Below the pieces are notes generated by a model, which worked only from the letters and a program-made list of their open reading frames with translations, did not search any database and was not told the origin of the DNA. From the NCBI GenBank assembly GCA_942492815.1, contig OW818658.1:248001-312000 (forward strand): a stretch of 64,000 bases of DNA. Direction: 5' to 3'. The stretch comes from JAEUWI01 sp942492815 (GTDB lineage: Bacteria > Hydrogenedentota > Hydrogenedentia > Hydrogenedentales > JAEUWI01). Of the stretch, positions 34,087 through 43,325 are shown one piece after another (position 1 is the stretch's first letter; every line of letters begins with the position of its first letter). The position numbers and the translations under genes are program-made.

Positions 34087-34605
34087 ATGGAAGTGGAAAC
34101 ATTGAAAAAACACACGATCAGTGTTCTTGTGGAAAACCACTTCGGTGTGCTGGCCCGCGTATCCGGACTTTTCAGCGCGCGCGGCTACAACATCATCAGC
34201 CTTTGCGTCGGCGAGACCATGGACCCCGATATCTCCCGGATGACTGTGGTGGTCCGGGGGGATGATCAGGTCCTCTTCCAGATGATCCAGCAGTTGAACA
34301 AGCTGGTGGACGTCATCGAGGTCATCGATCTCACCGCCACCTCCTTCGTGGCGCGGGAGCTTGTGCTTATTAAGGTCGACGCCGGCAAGGAGCAGCGCGG
34401 TGAAGTGGTGGAGATTGCCACCATCTTCCGCGCCAGCATTGTGGATGTGGGCGCGTCGTCCCTCACCGTCGAAGTGACGGGCGCCGAAGGCAAAATAAAC
34501 GCCTGTATCGACATGCTCCGGCCCTACAATATCACCGAGTTGGTGCGCACGGGCGAAATCGCCATTCACCGCGCGCCAAAACGGGATTGCAAGTTGCCCG
34601 AATAA
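34087..34605 (+). CDS. ilvN: Acetolactate synthase small (regulatory) subunit
   Basis: This 172-residue regulatory subunit of acetohydroxyacid synthase starts with an ACT domain (ISVLVENHFGVLARVSGLFSARGYNI, about residues 10-80) that binds valine. The C-terminal domain (AREL-LIKV; EVTGAEGKINACIDMLRPYNI) activates the large subunit. No large-subunit gene is in the window, which is unusual because ilvB usually lies next to it. GAGGAAGG precedes the start. A clear terminator lies 170 bp downstream. Confidence 0.95.
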   Translation: MEVETLKKHTISVLVENHFGVLARVSGLFSARGYNIISLCVGETMDPDISRMTVVVRGDDQVLFQMIQQLNKLVDVIEVIDLTATSFVARELVLIKVDAGKEQRGEVVEIATIFRASIVDVGASSLTVEVTGAEGKINACIDMLRPYNITELVRTGEIAIHRAPKRDCKLPE

Positions 34606-34777
34606 AGGGTATGATCACGGGATGTGTATTGTGACGGAAAATCATTCGTTGGCCATGGGAATCCTCTCCCGGGTTTCCGTACCATCCCGTTTCAGCACGC
34701 CTGCCGCGAATCCGCGGTACAAGGCGCGGGGTTTCGTTTTCGCCCTGTGCCATCGTGGCGTGGAAGCGAAAGCTACT

Positions 34778-34804
34778 ACCGCAGCCCAGCGCTGCGGTTT
34801 TTTT
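34778..34804 (+). terminator. Rho-independent terminator after ilvN
   Basis: A 7-bp stem ACCGCAG/CTGCGGT with a 7-nt loop followed by seven T. It ends the prs-ilvN block before the zinc-ribbon gene. Confidence 0.8.
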
Positions 34805-34872
34805 ATGCCCGGACCGCGGCCACAGCGCCGGGAACGAATGATTGAATCAACTGGACGCGGAGGCGCAGCGCT

Positions 34873-35589
34873 TTGAAGAGTTTATTGAAATTACAATCCC
34901 TCGACCTGCAGATAGAGAAGCTCCGTTTGCGCGAAACCGAGATTCCCAAGCAGAAGAGCAAATACGATATTCACAAGAAGCGCCTCGAAGACGAATTGAA
35001 GTCCAGCGAGAACCGCCACAAGAGCCTGATGTTGGAGCAGCGCGAGTGTGAGGGCGATATTGCGGGCAAGCAGGCGGACATCAAGAAGAAGGAAAACCAG
35101 CTTCTCGCCGTCAAGAAAAACGAAGAGTACCAGGCCCTCCTCCACGAGATGGAAATGCACAAGAAGCAGATCGCCATCAAGGAAGAGCGCATTATCGCCA
35201 TCATGATGGAACTCGACGAGGCCAAATCCTGCCTCGAAGAAGACAAGAAGCGCATCGGCGCGGAGCAGGAGGAGATCACCGCGGAGTGCTCGAAAATCGA
35301 CGGTGAACTCGCCGTTGCCGTTTCCGAGCGGAAGGCCCTGGAAGGCCAGCGCGGCCCACTCATCGCCGAGATCGACGCCTCTATGCTCAGCAAGTACGAG
35401 CGTATTCGCAAAGCCAAGAAGACCGGCCCGGCGCTGGTGCCCCTCCAAGGCGAATCCTGCTCTGGGTGTTTCATGACCATCACCGCCCAGCACGTGAACG
35501 AGATCCTCGCGGGCGACAAGTTCATGCCGTGCAATCACTGCGGCCGGCTTGTATACTATGCGCCCAAATTCGACAGCGCGGCGCTCTAA
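34873..35589 (+). CDS. Coiled-coil protein with C4 zinc ribbon (CT398/DUF164-type)
   Basis: This 238-residue protein is a long coiled coil (about 1-185, rich in K/E heptads) ending in a zinc ribbon with two CxxC pairs: CSGCFM and CNHCGRLVYY. This is the CT398/HP0958-like family, members of which bind RNA or partner proteins in flagellar or sigma-factor control; the role here is not known. The start is TTG with GGAGG about 10 nt upstream. It ends 25 bp before accD, so they may be co-transcribed. Confidence 0.88.
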   Translation: MKSLLKLQSLDLQIEKLRLRETEIPKQKSKYDIHKKRLEDELKSSENRHKSLMLEQRECEGDIAGKQADIKKKENQLLAVKKNEEYQALLHEMEMHKKQIAIKEERIIAIMMELDEAKSCLEEDKKRIGAEQEEITAECSKIDGELAVAVSERKALEGQRGPLIAEIDASMLSKYERIRKAKKTGPALVPLQGESCSGCFMTITAQHVNEILAGDKFMPCNHCGRLVYYAPKFDSAAL

Positions 35590-35614
35590 AACTTAAGAAA
35601 TAAAGGCAGCAATT

Positions 35615-36565
35615 ATGGCGATTTTTGAACGTACCCGATTCTTCGGACGCAAGAACAAGGAGCAGACCACCGGTGTTCCCGAGGGCCTCTGGATCAAGTG
35701 CGACGGCTGCAAGCAGACGGTCTATAAATCCGACATAAAAGAGAACATGCAGGTCTGCCCCGGATGCGGCCACCATTACCGCATCGGCGCGCGCGACCGC
35801 ATCCAGCTCGTGACCGATCCCAGTTCCTTCGAGGAAACCCACACCGGCATCACCGCCGCGGATCCCCTGGAATTCGCCGTCGGCAAAGAGACCTACACCG
35901 AGCGCATCTCGCGCGCGCGCGAACAATCCGGCCTCAACGAGGCCCTGGTGACGGGCTTGGCGCGCATCGAGGGCGTACGCTGCGCCATGGGTGCCATGGA
36001 TTCCTCCTTCGTCATGGCCAGCATGGGCTCCGCCGTGGGCGAGAAATTCTGCCGACTCGTGAAGGATGCCGTTGCGCACCACGTGCCCCTCATCGTCTTT
36101 GCCGCTTCCGGCGGCGCCCGCATGCAGGAGGGCATCCTCGCCCTCATGCAGATGGCCAAGACGGCCGACGCCGTGCGCCAGATCAACGAGGCGGGCCTGC
36201 CCTACATCGTCGTGCAGACCGACCCCACTTCCGGCGGCGTTTTCGCCAGCTTTGCGAGCCTGGGCGACATCACCATTGCCGAGCCCAAGGCCTACATCGG
36301 CTTTGCGGGAAGGCGGCTTATCGAAGGCGCTTTTAACGTCAAAAAGTTTCCCGACGGTTTCCAGCTCGCCGAATATCAGATGGACAACGGCTTTGTGGAT
36401 CAGATCGTGAAGCGCCACGACATGCGCGCTCACCTGGCCAAATTGCTCCGCTATCTCGCGCCCCACGCCGAGGAAGATATTGCAAGCTATGTGCCGCCCA
36501 CGGCCGCCATGTCCGAGCCTGCGGCAGAAGCCCCGGCCGGTGAAGAGGACGCCGCGGAGGAATGA
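35615..36565 (+). CDS. accD: Acetyl-CoA carboxylase carboxyltransferase subunit beta
   Basis: This 316-residue subunit makes malonyl-CoA together with AccA. The N-terminal C4 zinc finger (CDGCKQTVY and CPGCGHHYRIGARDR) binds mRNA or DNA in homologues. The crotonase-like core has AALGS-type turns: GAMDSSFVMASMGSAVGEKF, ASGGARMQEG and DPTSGGVFASFASLGD. A short acidic, Ala/Glu-rich tail ends the protein. The stop overlaps the folC start in an ATGA, the usual accD-folC coupling. Confidence 0.96.
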   Translation: MAIFERTRFFGRKNKEQTTGVPEGLWIKCDGCKQTVYKSDIKENMQVCPGCGHHYRIGARDRIQLVTDPSSFEETHTGITAADPLEFAVGKETYTERISRAREQSGLNEALVTGLARIEGVRCAMGAMDSSFVMASMGSAVGEKFCRLVKDAVAHHVPLIVFAASGGARMQEGILALMQMAKTADAVRQINEAGLPYIVVQTDPTSGGVFASFASLGDITIAEPKAYIGFAGRRLIEGAFNVKKFPDGFQLAEYQMDNGFVDQIVKRHDMRAHLAKLLRYLAPHAEEDIASYVPPTAAMSEPAAEAPAGEEDAAEE

Positions 36566-37860
36566 CACCGTCCGCCTTGACGCGGCCCGACAGCGCCGCG
36601 CGGCAATACCTGTTCGACCTGACCCTGCATGGCATCAAATTGGGCCTGGATAATATCCAGGCCCTTGTTCATGCTGCGGGCGATCCGCACCTGGCCATCC
36701 CCACCGTTCATGTCGGTGGCACCAACGGCAAGGGCAGCGTCTGCGCCATGACGGCCGCCATGCTCCAGGCCGCGGGCTACCGCGTGGGCCGCTTCACCAG
36801 CCCCCACCTTATCGACGTGTCCGAGCGCTTCCTTATCAACGGCGAGCCCATACCGGAAGCGGCGCTGGAAGAGAATATCGCCTTCTTCCGCGAGGCCGCC
36901 GCCGCGATCGGACGCGTGCCGACCTTCTTCGAAATGACCACGGCCATCGCCTTCCGCTACTTCGCTCAGGCAACGGTGGACGTCGCCATCATCGAAGTGG
37001 GTATGGGTGGGCGCTTCGACAGCACCAACGTGGTCGCGCCTGTGGTCACGGCCATCACCAACATCGATCTGGAGCACACTGCCTACCTCGGCGATACTTT
37101 GGCCAAGATCGCCTTTGAAAAAGCCGGCATCATCAAGCCTGGCGTGCCTGTGGTTACTGCGGAGCGTCGTCCGGAGGCCTTTGATGTCTTCACGCGCCGC
37201 GCGGCGGAAGAAAATGCGCACCTGCTCCAACTGGGCCGTGATTTTCGCGCGGAGACCACCGGCAGCCCCTGGGCGCAGCACCTGCGCTTTTCCAGCAGCG
37301 ACCTGCGGCTCGAAGACGTGCCTTTGGCATTGCCCGGACGTTACCAGGGCGAGAACGCCGCCGTGGCCGCCGCGCTGGCCTCGCAAGTGATGGTCACTTT
37401 CCCCGATCTCAATGCGGCCCACATTGCAAAGGGCCTTGCTAATGCTTCCTGGCCCTGCCGCCTGGAAAAAGTGCTCGACGCTCCGCCGGTCTACATCGAC
37501 GTGGCCCACAACGGTGCCGGGGCGCGCAAGCTTGCGGAGCTCTTCGAGAATTGCGTAGTAGTCTTTGCGGCGTCATCCGACAAAGACACCTCAGCCATGC
37601 TCGCCGCACTCCAACCTTGCGCGCGCCACCTGATCCTTACCGAGTTCGAAGGCAAGCGCAGCACCCCGGCACAACAACTCGCCGCATTGCTCGATCCCGG
37701 CACCTGCGAGATCGTGACGCCGATCAACGATGCGATCCGACGGGGTCTGGAACTCGCCACCCCCGCATGCCCTCTGCTCATCACCGGTTCCATCTACGCC
37801 GCCGGCGAAGCGAGGGAATACCTGATCCGGGAACACGGCGCGAAGCCGCTGCGCTTCTAA
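36562..37860 (+). CDS. folC: Bifunctional folylpolyglutamate/dihydrofolate synthase
   Basis: This 432-residue Mur-ligase-type enzyme adds glutamate to dihydropteroate and folates. The P-loop HVGGTNGKGSVCAMTAAML, FTSPHLIDVSERFLING, the EVGMGGRFDSTNVV segment and a C-terminal ADP-binding domain (VYIDVAHNGAGARKLAELF) are present. It overlaps accD by 4 bp. The 551-bp spacer after it begins with repeat DNA. Confidence 0.95.
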   Translation: MTPSALTRPDSAARQYLFDLTLHGIKLGLDNIQALVHAAGDPHLAIPTVHVGGTNGKGSVCAMTAAMLQAAGYRVGRFTSPHLIDVSERFLINGEPIPEAALEENIAFFREAAAAIGRVPTFFEMTTAIAFRYFAQATVDVAIIEVGMGGRFDSTNVVAPVVTAITNIDLEHTAYLGDTLAKIAFEKAGIIKPGVPVVTAERRPEAFDVFTRRAAEENAHLLQLGRDFRAETTGSPWAQHLRFSSSDLRLEDVPLALPGRYQGENAAVAAALASQVMVTFPDLNAAHIAKGLANASWPCRLEKVLDAPPVYIDVAHNGAGARKLAELFENCVVVFAASSDKDTSAMLAALQPCARHLILTEFEGKRSTPAQQLAALLDPGTCEIVTPINDAIRRGLELATPACPLLITGSIYAAGEAREYLIREHGAKPLRF

Positions 37861-38348
37861 GCGGTCTTCCACGCTGAGGAAACTGCGGTTGCCCCCCTCA
37901 AGCGGAGGAGCGAAGCGGGGGAAGCTGCTGCTAAGAAAACACGGGACTTCAACTCTGTTCAAAGGCCCACCCCGGTCACCTTCAGGCCCCACGGGTGCCA
38001 CCCACACACGGAGGAGTTTGCGACGGAGTTTGTGGGCGAAGGGACGTTGACGATGGTTATTCACCCCGCATCCCAACGCCCACCCCGGGGTGCCACGCGA
38101 TCCGGCAACGCCGGTTCGTGCGCCCGAGGCGGGGTGTACTTACTACATCCCGGTTCGCCTGGGCTCTCCTTTTGAACCCTGTGCTCCTGGCCAAGACGCT
38201 GGGGCTCATGAGTTCACAGCCCATCCCTCACCCCATCGAAAAACCGCCCTGTTGTATTGACCTGACCCCTCCACGCACCCGCCCCTCACGGCACACGAAC
38301 CGCCCTTTCGGGCGGATCGCGTGGCACGTTTTTACGCCGGTGCCCTCA
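37861..38348. other. Gene-free spacer with degenerate interspersed repeats
   Basis: No coding frame here looks real. Pieces such as ggaggagcgaagcggggg (37904-37922) and gggtgccacccacacacggaggag (about 37993-38016), followed by ttgtgggcgaagggacgttgac, recur in similar order at 41640-41705, so a second, decayed repeat family is present on both sides of the large secreted gene. Confidence 0.5.
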
Positions 38349-38377
38349 TTGCAGTTCTCCCCGGCGCTCGCTATACT
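38349..38377 (+). promoter_or_regulatory. Sigma70 promoter of the secreted glycosidase-like gene
   Basis: TTGCAG, a 17-nt spacer and TATACT, 34 bp before the start codon. Confidence 0.62.
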
Positions 38378-38411
38378 CGGGTCTTCCGAATAACCATCCA
38401 GGGGACCTATC

Positions 38412-41400
38412 ATGCCCGTCATCATCGCCATCCTCCTTTGCTTAGGCTTCGCATTCACCACCTACGCCGCGCCCGCCATCCGTCTCTACAACCCCACCGA
38501 GTTCACCGGCCCCGCCCTCGTGGAAATCCCAACAGGCCGCCTCGCGTCGCCCGGCTTGGCCGACTGGAGCACCCACCACCTCGAAGTGAACGGCGAAGTG
38601 CTTCCCCACGCGCTGCGCGAGGGCCGCGCTCACTGGAAGTCCGCCCTCACCGCGCCGATCGACACTCCCCGCGCCGAGGATCTCCTCGTCTTCTGGTGCA
38701 CCGTGCCGCCGGGCGAATGGGTGGAGGTTGAAGTCGTATCGGGCGCGTCGAATTCCGCTGCGGCACTCGAAATCGCCGACGGCAAGATCGCAATCCGCTA
38801 CCCCGGTGTAGAAGCCTTGATTGACGAATCCACCGGCGTGCTGACCAGCCTGTCCATCGGCGACGAGTCCATGATCGCCGCGCCCATGACCATCACGGCC
38901 TCTACCCTGGCCGAGGCTCCCTTTCAATACACCGGCAACATCGGTCCCGGTTACATCCCCTTTCAGGTCGCGATCAAAAGCGCCGATCCCGTACCCGTCA
39001 CCGCGCGCCTCGCCTCCCAATCCTCCACATCCGCGATGACAGAACTGAACTTCACCTTCCAACTTACCGGCGGCCCGGAGCTCGCCCTGACCTACCGCAT
39101 CCACAGCGGCGGCCTCGTGGAGTTCGTCGCCGACGAGCGTCCCTGGACGGGGACAAGCCCTTGGATGAACCGCGCGGTGCAATTCGCGCTTCCCATCAAG
39201 GGCGAAGCGCAATCCCTGCCCCTGCTGGAGAATCGTCATCCTTTCTACGGATTCAAAGACTTCCCCGGAACCATCCCCCAGATCGCGCAACGCTACGCGG
39301 GCGCATCGATGGACGTGGTGGTGCTCGGCGACGAAATCGTGAATGGACGCCATTGGCTTCGGCGCATTCAGGCGGTGCCGCGTGATGGCGAGAACTCGAT
39401 GGACGAGCTCGTGGAGATGATGGACGAGGGTCTTGCCGTCGTGCCGGTGCCGCTAAAGGCAGCGGCCCCCTCATGGATAGTGGACGCCCCCGAGACAGCG
39501 GGTGCGGTCGCCACGAGACTCTCCAAAGCCCTGGGGGCACCGGTTCAAGAGGAGGTCGAGGCTGCGCAACCGCCGGATGTGCATCGCGTCACGCTGGATA
39601 TGGATGCGTCGCATGGCGTCGCGGGAATCGAGGGCGACGGCTATGCCATCACCATAGCTCCCGATGGGGGCGTTCAAATTAACGCCCATACGCTCCTCGG
39701 CCTTAACATGGCGGTCTCGGATGTTATCGCGCATCTGGGTGACGACAAGCGCATCCCCCTCATCGCGCGGAATCCCGTGGTCGAGGTGCGCGGCGGCGGT
39801 TTCGGTGGCGGCGCCTTTGAAGTGGACTTCCCCTATGGCGACGACGCCGAGTGGGAGCGGGTCTTCGACGGCCTCCTCGATTCGGGGATGAACACCTTCT
39901 GGTGCCTGGGCATGTGGGGCAATTGGAAAATGCCCGTGTCGTACAAATACATGCCCGAGCTACACTCCGACGATCCCGAGGCCTACGACGAATCCTCGGG
40001 CGTGCTCTTCAGCGAGCTGGATCAGCACCGCGAGCACGGCCTCAAGCTTATGCGCTATTTGCAGGAGCGGGGTGGACGGGTCTATGTGTGGTTGCCCATC
40101 GGCTGCGTACCCACGACCTTCGTTCAGAAATACCCCGAGGCGCTGAAGCCTGGCACCGTCGAAGAATTCTGGGGACGCCCCAAAGGCACCCCTTGCTTCA
40201 CCCATCCGAAATACTCCGAATACCTCGACGCCTTCCTGAAAGAGCTCGTGGAGACCTATCCCCTCGATGGCGTCGTCCTCGTGCGCGACGACAACGGCGG
40301 CGTCTGCGATTGCGAACGCTGCACGGCCTTCACCGCGGCCTCCAAGACCAAAGTCGCCGTGTGGGAGCAATACCTACAGATCTGCGAGCGCCTGCGCGGC
40401 CTCGGCTTCAAAGGCGCGGTCGGCGTCTATCCCTACTTCGACGGCTACACCCCCGCCCTTGACGCACAGATGCCCGAGGACCTCTTCATCGCGGGCCACG
40501 GCGCATCCACGGCCGCCTTCACGCGCGATCAGTCGCGCATAGGTCACATGCCCGACACCTGGCTCGACAACCTCTACACGAACTTCAAACTCCCGTCCTC
40601 GCCGCGCATGCGCCGCCTGCTGGGCGATCGGGGCAGCTTCTATATCGGCGGGGCCTACCAGACCACCGAATTGCCCTGGGAGGCCATGGGCTACTTCGGC
40701 TGGGAGCCCACTGCCACGCCCAACACCTTTCGCTATCAGTGGGGCGCGCGCACCTTCGGCAAGGACAACGCCGTTGCCTTCACGCGCATGAACGATACCT
40801 ACGAAGACCTGTGGGAGATCAACGCCCGCTACCTCATCCCCAACGCGTGGATCGCGATGGATGGCGAATCGCGCGCGCAAATCGCCGAAGAGACCCGCGC
40901 GCTCCTGCGCGACTACGACGCCCGCCTCGGGGAATTGCGCGGGGCCGTGTCGCCGGGCCATGAGGAATGGTTGAATCTGTCCGCCCTCTTCACACCCTTC
41001 CTCGAATACCAGCTCCGTCGCCTGGAACTGTTCATGGAGATGATCGAGATCACCAAGCAAGACGGTCCCGCCATCGACAGCGGAAGCCTGCCCGAAGAAG
41101 CCCGCGCGGCCCTCCTCGCGAAGTACGTCGAGATGAAAGACTACGCCACGAAATACGCCACCGCGCAGAGTACGCTCCCCGGCAACATGATGGAAGCCAC
41201 CCGCAGCCTCACCATGCCCTACAACGAATGGATGACCGGTTTCGAAGGCTGGCTCGATCCCCACCTGGAGCGACCGCAATTCGCCGCGAAGATCGCCGCG
41301 AGCCCGACCGAGATGCGCGCCGGCGACGCCTTCACCATCACCGTGGAAGTTCACAACACCGGTATCATCCCCTGGGATCGCTGCGACCTCGCGCTCTCCG

Positions 41401-41594
41401 AAAACGCTACGGCGCTGGGCTGGAAGATCGATGCCGTGACCGACGAACCACCCATCGCCCCCGGTGACCGCATGACGGGGACTATCACGGGAACCGCACC
41501 TTCGGAAGCGATCCAGGCTACGGTGAGTGTCGTTAGTCCCACCCGCAGCCGGACGAAAATGGCCGAGGCGCCACTTCAAATTACGTTGAAGTGA
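38412..41594 (+). CDS. Large secreted alpha-glucuronidase-like/GH-type protein
   Basis: This 1060-residue exported protein has a signal peptide (PVIIAILLCLGFAFTTYA, cut before APAIR). The first 350 residues are beta-rich. Residues of about 380-450 (DVHRVTLDMDAS; VQINAHTLLGLNMAVSDVIAHL) resemble the small alpha/beta domain that precedes GH20 and GH67 barrels. A barrel follows, with DSGMNTFWCLGMWG, GRVYVWLPIGCVPTTF and LDGVVLVRDDNGGVCDCERC, whose D/D pair is a candidate active site. A helical part and a C-terminal immunoglobulin-like domain (EVHNTGIIPWDRCDLAL) end it. The target is probably a uronic-acid or amino-sugar polymer; the exact family is not settled. Confidence 0.72.
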   Translation: MPVIIAILLCLGFAFTTYAAPAIRLYNPTEFTGPALVEIPTGRLASPGLADWSTHHLEVNGEVLPHALREGRAHWKSALTAPIDTPRAEDLLVFWCTVPPGEWVEVEVVSGASNSAAALEIADGKIAIRYPGVEALIDESTGVLTSLSIGDESMIAAPMTITASTLAEAPFQYTGNIGPGYIPFQVAIKSADPVPVTARLASQSSTSAMTELNFTFQLTGGPELALTYRIHSGGLVEFVADERPWTGTSPWMNRAVQFALPIKGEAQSLPLLENRHPFYGFKDFPGTIPQIAQRYAGASMDVVVLGDEIVNGRHWLRRIQAVPRDGENSMDELVEMMDEGLAVVPVPLKAAAPSWIVDAPETAGAVATRLSKALGAPVQEEVEAAQPPDVHRVTLDMDASHGVAGIEGDGYAITIAPDGGVQINAHTLLGLNMAVSDVIAHLGDDKRIPLIARNPVVEVRGGGFGGGAFEVDFPYGDDAEWERVFDGLLDSGMNTFWCLGMWGNWKMPVSYKYMPELHSDDPEAYDESSGVLFSELDQHREHGLKLMRYLQERGGRVYVWLPIGCVPTTFVQKYPEALKPGTVEEFWGRPKGTPCFTHPKYSEYLDAFLKELVETYPLDGVVLVRDDNGGVCDCERCTAFTAASKTKVAVWEQYLQICERLRGLGFKGAVGVYPYFDGYTPALDAQMPEDLFIAGHGASTAAFTRDQSRIGHMPDTWLDNLYTNFKLPSSPRMRRLLGDRGSFYIGGAYQTTELPWEAMGYFGWEPTATPNTFRYQWGARTFGKDNAVAFTRMNDTYEDLWEINARYLIPNAWIAMDGESRAQIAEETRALLRDYDARLGELRGAVSPGHEEWLNLSALFTPFLEYQLRRLELFMEMIEITKQDGPAIDSGSLPEEARAALLAKYVEMKDYATKYATAQSTLPGNMMEATRSLTMPYNEWMTGFEGWLDPHLERPQFAAKIAASPTEMRAGDAFTITVEVHNTGIIPWDRCDLALSENATALGWKIDAVTDEPPIAPGDRMTGTITGTAPSEAIQATVSVVSPTRSRTKMAEAPLQITLK

Positions 41595-41732
41595 GAGAGA
41601 TTATGGGTAGCAGACGAAACTCTCGGAGGGCCACTCCGGGTGCCACCCACACGCGGCGGAGCGAAGCGGGGGAGCTTGTGGGTGATGGGACGTCGACAAC
41701 GAAAACGGCTCCGCGCCCACAAAGCCCACCCC
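41595..41732. repeat. Decayed repeat upstream of the first MITE-like copy
   Basis: It carries gggtgccacccacacgcggcggag and gagcgaagcgggggagcttgtgggtgatgggacgtcgac in the same order as the pieces in 37900-38060. The gap 41595-42068 holds this, MITE-like copy A and a short AT-rich upstream region of the lipoprotein pair. Confidence 0.5.
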
Positions 41733-41919
41733 GGGTGCCACCTCAATCCCGCCTCAGGCGGGTTTGGGTGCCGCCGAGGGAAGTAGACCCGATGCTGCAC
41801 CAACCACCTCAGTCCGGATCGGCAATCTGACATGGGTTTCGAGTCGAAGTCTCGTTGCAGCATCAGGACTGCCCCGATCAAGGCACCCAAACGGGCGTTG
41901 CCCGATTGAGGTGGCACCC
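41733..41919. repeat. MITE-like element, copy A
   Basis: This 187-bp unit has perfect 16-bp terminal inverted repeats (GGGTGCCACCTCAATC and GATTGAGGTGGCACCC), with further inner complementarity (gggtttgggtgcc with ggcacccaaacggg). A second, nearly identical unit in the same orientation lies at 43326-43510. Confidence 0.85.
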
Positions 41920-42068
41920 GTGGTGAGATCTGGTATCCGCAGGCTTCGATTCAGGACCGGTAGGAACCCTGCCGTGTCCCGTATGCCATACTCACTTTCA
42001 ATTCAAATTACACTCGTGCTACATTGAAAGTTGAAATAAGAGTTGCGACAGCATTCGGAGGGCCTATC

Positions 42069-42704
42069 ATGATTCTCAAGACACGTTGGTGTGCAACGAC
42101 CACGATAGCGGTATGGGGCTGTCTTTCTCTTTCCTGCGCCCATACGCCCGATGCAGATCCTCATATCCATGCATCGGTAGAACCGCTTACGTTGAATGGT
42201 CCGACAATCATTCAGGGCCAAGTAAACGACGCAACGACGGGGGAGCCCGTCCCGCATGCCGTGGTTTATCTTGTGGATGTTCGCCCGGAGAATTGGAAGG
42301 GTTTGCAGTCCCATAGCGCCCGATTGGGTACCTCGGATCGCCATGGCCGAATCGATCTTGCGGCGACATGGTCTACCACGCGCGAGATCGATCCGGACTT
42401 GGTGCCCGTTTTTTCGTTGGATTGGGTTCGAGGTCTTTCCGTGCTTGGCGATGAGGCTGAGTCGCGTTGCCGTGCGGGCAACCCGGCCAACGTCGCTGTT
42501 GTCGTCGAAGACGGAAGTCACTACGGTCGATTCTATTTCTTTGACACAAATCAGCTCGCCCTCGGTCTAGGTGGAATAGTGCTGGATGTGGGAGAGGTCG
42601 TCCTCAAACCACTGCCGGAGGGTTATTGGTGCTACCCGAGCCTCATGCCCGCCGAATCTGAGAGTCTGGCGATTGCCAGCCAACCGTCGGAGGTGGCCCC
42701 ATGA
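42069..42704 (+). CDS. Small lipoprotein-like protein with carboxypeptidase-regulatory-like domain
   Basis: This 211-residue exported protein has a hydrophobic signal ending LSLSC (Cys23, a loose lipobox). It then has TIIQGQVNDATTGEPVPHAVVYLVDV, which is the start of a CarboxypepD_reg/Ig-like beta-sandwich, with SDRHGRIDL as its next conserved turn. GGAGGG lies 7 nt before the ATG. It overlaps the next, similar gene by 4 bp. Both lie between two direct copies of a MITE-like element. The role is unknown; a surface or periplasmic binding or structural role is possible. Confidence 0.72.
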   Translation: MILKTRWCATTTIAVWGCLSLSCAHTPDADPHIHASVEPLTLNGPTIIQGQVNDATTGEPVPHAVVYLVDVRPENWKGLQSHSARLGTSDRHGRIDLAATWSTTREIDPDLVPVFSLDWVRGLSVLGDEAESRCRAGNPANVAVVVEDGSHYGRFYFFDTNQLALGLGGIVLDVGEVVLKPLPEGYWCYPSLMPAESESLAIASQPSEVAP

Positions 42705-43282
42705 GATACTCGCCACCCATCCTGGCTGCGATGTTGCTTGCATTATCCGTGCTCGGTTGTGCGCACAGTAGAGGGGGAGTAGAGCGCGATTCGACACAGT
42801 CGCAGACAAGGACGATGGACTGCACCATTGAATTGGTCTTTCGGGGCGACGTGAAGGATACTGTCCACGACACGCCTGTCCCCTATGCGGATGTGATTTT
42901 CATGGACACCGGCTTCGCCCCGCGCCCGGTGGAGCGCGAGTGGACCACACGCGTTGGGACTACTAATCTAGCCGGACAGTTGGATCAACGCTTCGTGTAT
43001 GGATGGTACTTTGAAACTACCGATGAGGCACTGGGTATTGAAGGAAAGAGTTTTGGCTTTGACCAGAGCAGTGAAACAATCGAGTATTTCGACTTGCTGG
43101 ATAAGGCATTTGACAAGGTCCGCGAGGCGGGCACATTTTCGATTGAACTTCGAAAGCCTGGATACAATTCCATGAAGTTGGAAATCGCTGTGCGGGATTG
43201 TGCCAGGGAAGGCGATATATATATCGCCGACCTCGGGACGGTCTTCTTGGAGCCTTCCGCAGAGAAAACGTTGAACCCATGA
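42701..43282 (+). CDS. Small lipoprotein, partner of the preceding gene
   Basis: This 193-residue lipoprotein ends its signal in LSVLGC (Cys20), giving a mature N-terminus CAH as in its neighbour. The domain starts CTIELVFRGDVKDTVHDTPVPYADVIFMDTG, with GTTNLAGQLDQRFVYGW as the next turn and FSIELRKPGYNSMKLEIAV near the end, a pattern like the carboxypeptidase-regulatory fold. It overlaps the upstream gene by ATGA. The two are probably old duplicates working together at the membrane. Confidence 0.75.
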   Translation: MRYSPPILAAMLLALSVLGCAHSRGGVERDSTQSQTRTMDCTIELVFRGDVKDTVHDTPVPYADVIFMDTGFAPRPVEREWTTRVGTTNLAGQLDQRFVYGWYFETTDEALGIEGKSFGFDQSSETIEYFDLLDKAFDKVREAGTFSIELRKPGYNSMKLEIAVRDCAREGDIYIADLGTVFLEPSAEKTLNP

Positions 43283-43325
43283 CTATGATGTTGGCAAGGC
43301 ATGCGATTTTGCCAAGGCCCACCCC

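Noticed and set aside
32812..34569. Open frame of 585 codons on the minus strand across rplY, pth and ilvN
   Set aside because: Three well-recognised genes lie on the + strand; the antisense frame is a codon-bias artefact.
34622..34876. Short frame after ilvN that might be a leader peptide
   Set aside because: It lacks a run of branched-chain codons and has no SD; the terminator there is adequately explained as the end of the ilvN transcript.
38228..38461. Minus-strand 77-codon frame over the promoter of the secreted glycosidase-like gene
   Set aside because: It overlaps a good + strand promoter and signal peptide; no family features.
41576..41917. Minus-strand frame through MITE-like copy A, shared in sequence with one through copy B (43017-43508)
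   Set aside because: The shared part is just the translated repeat; the flanking parts differ and there is no start signal, so it is not a gene family.
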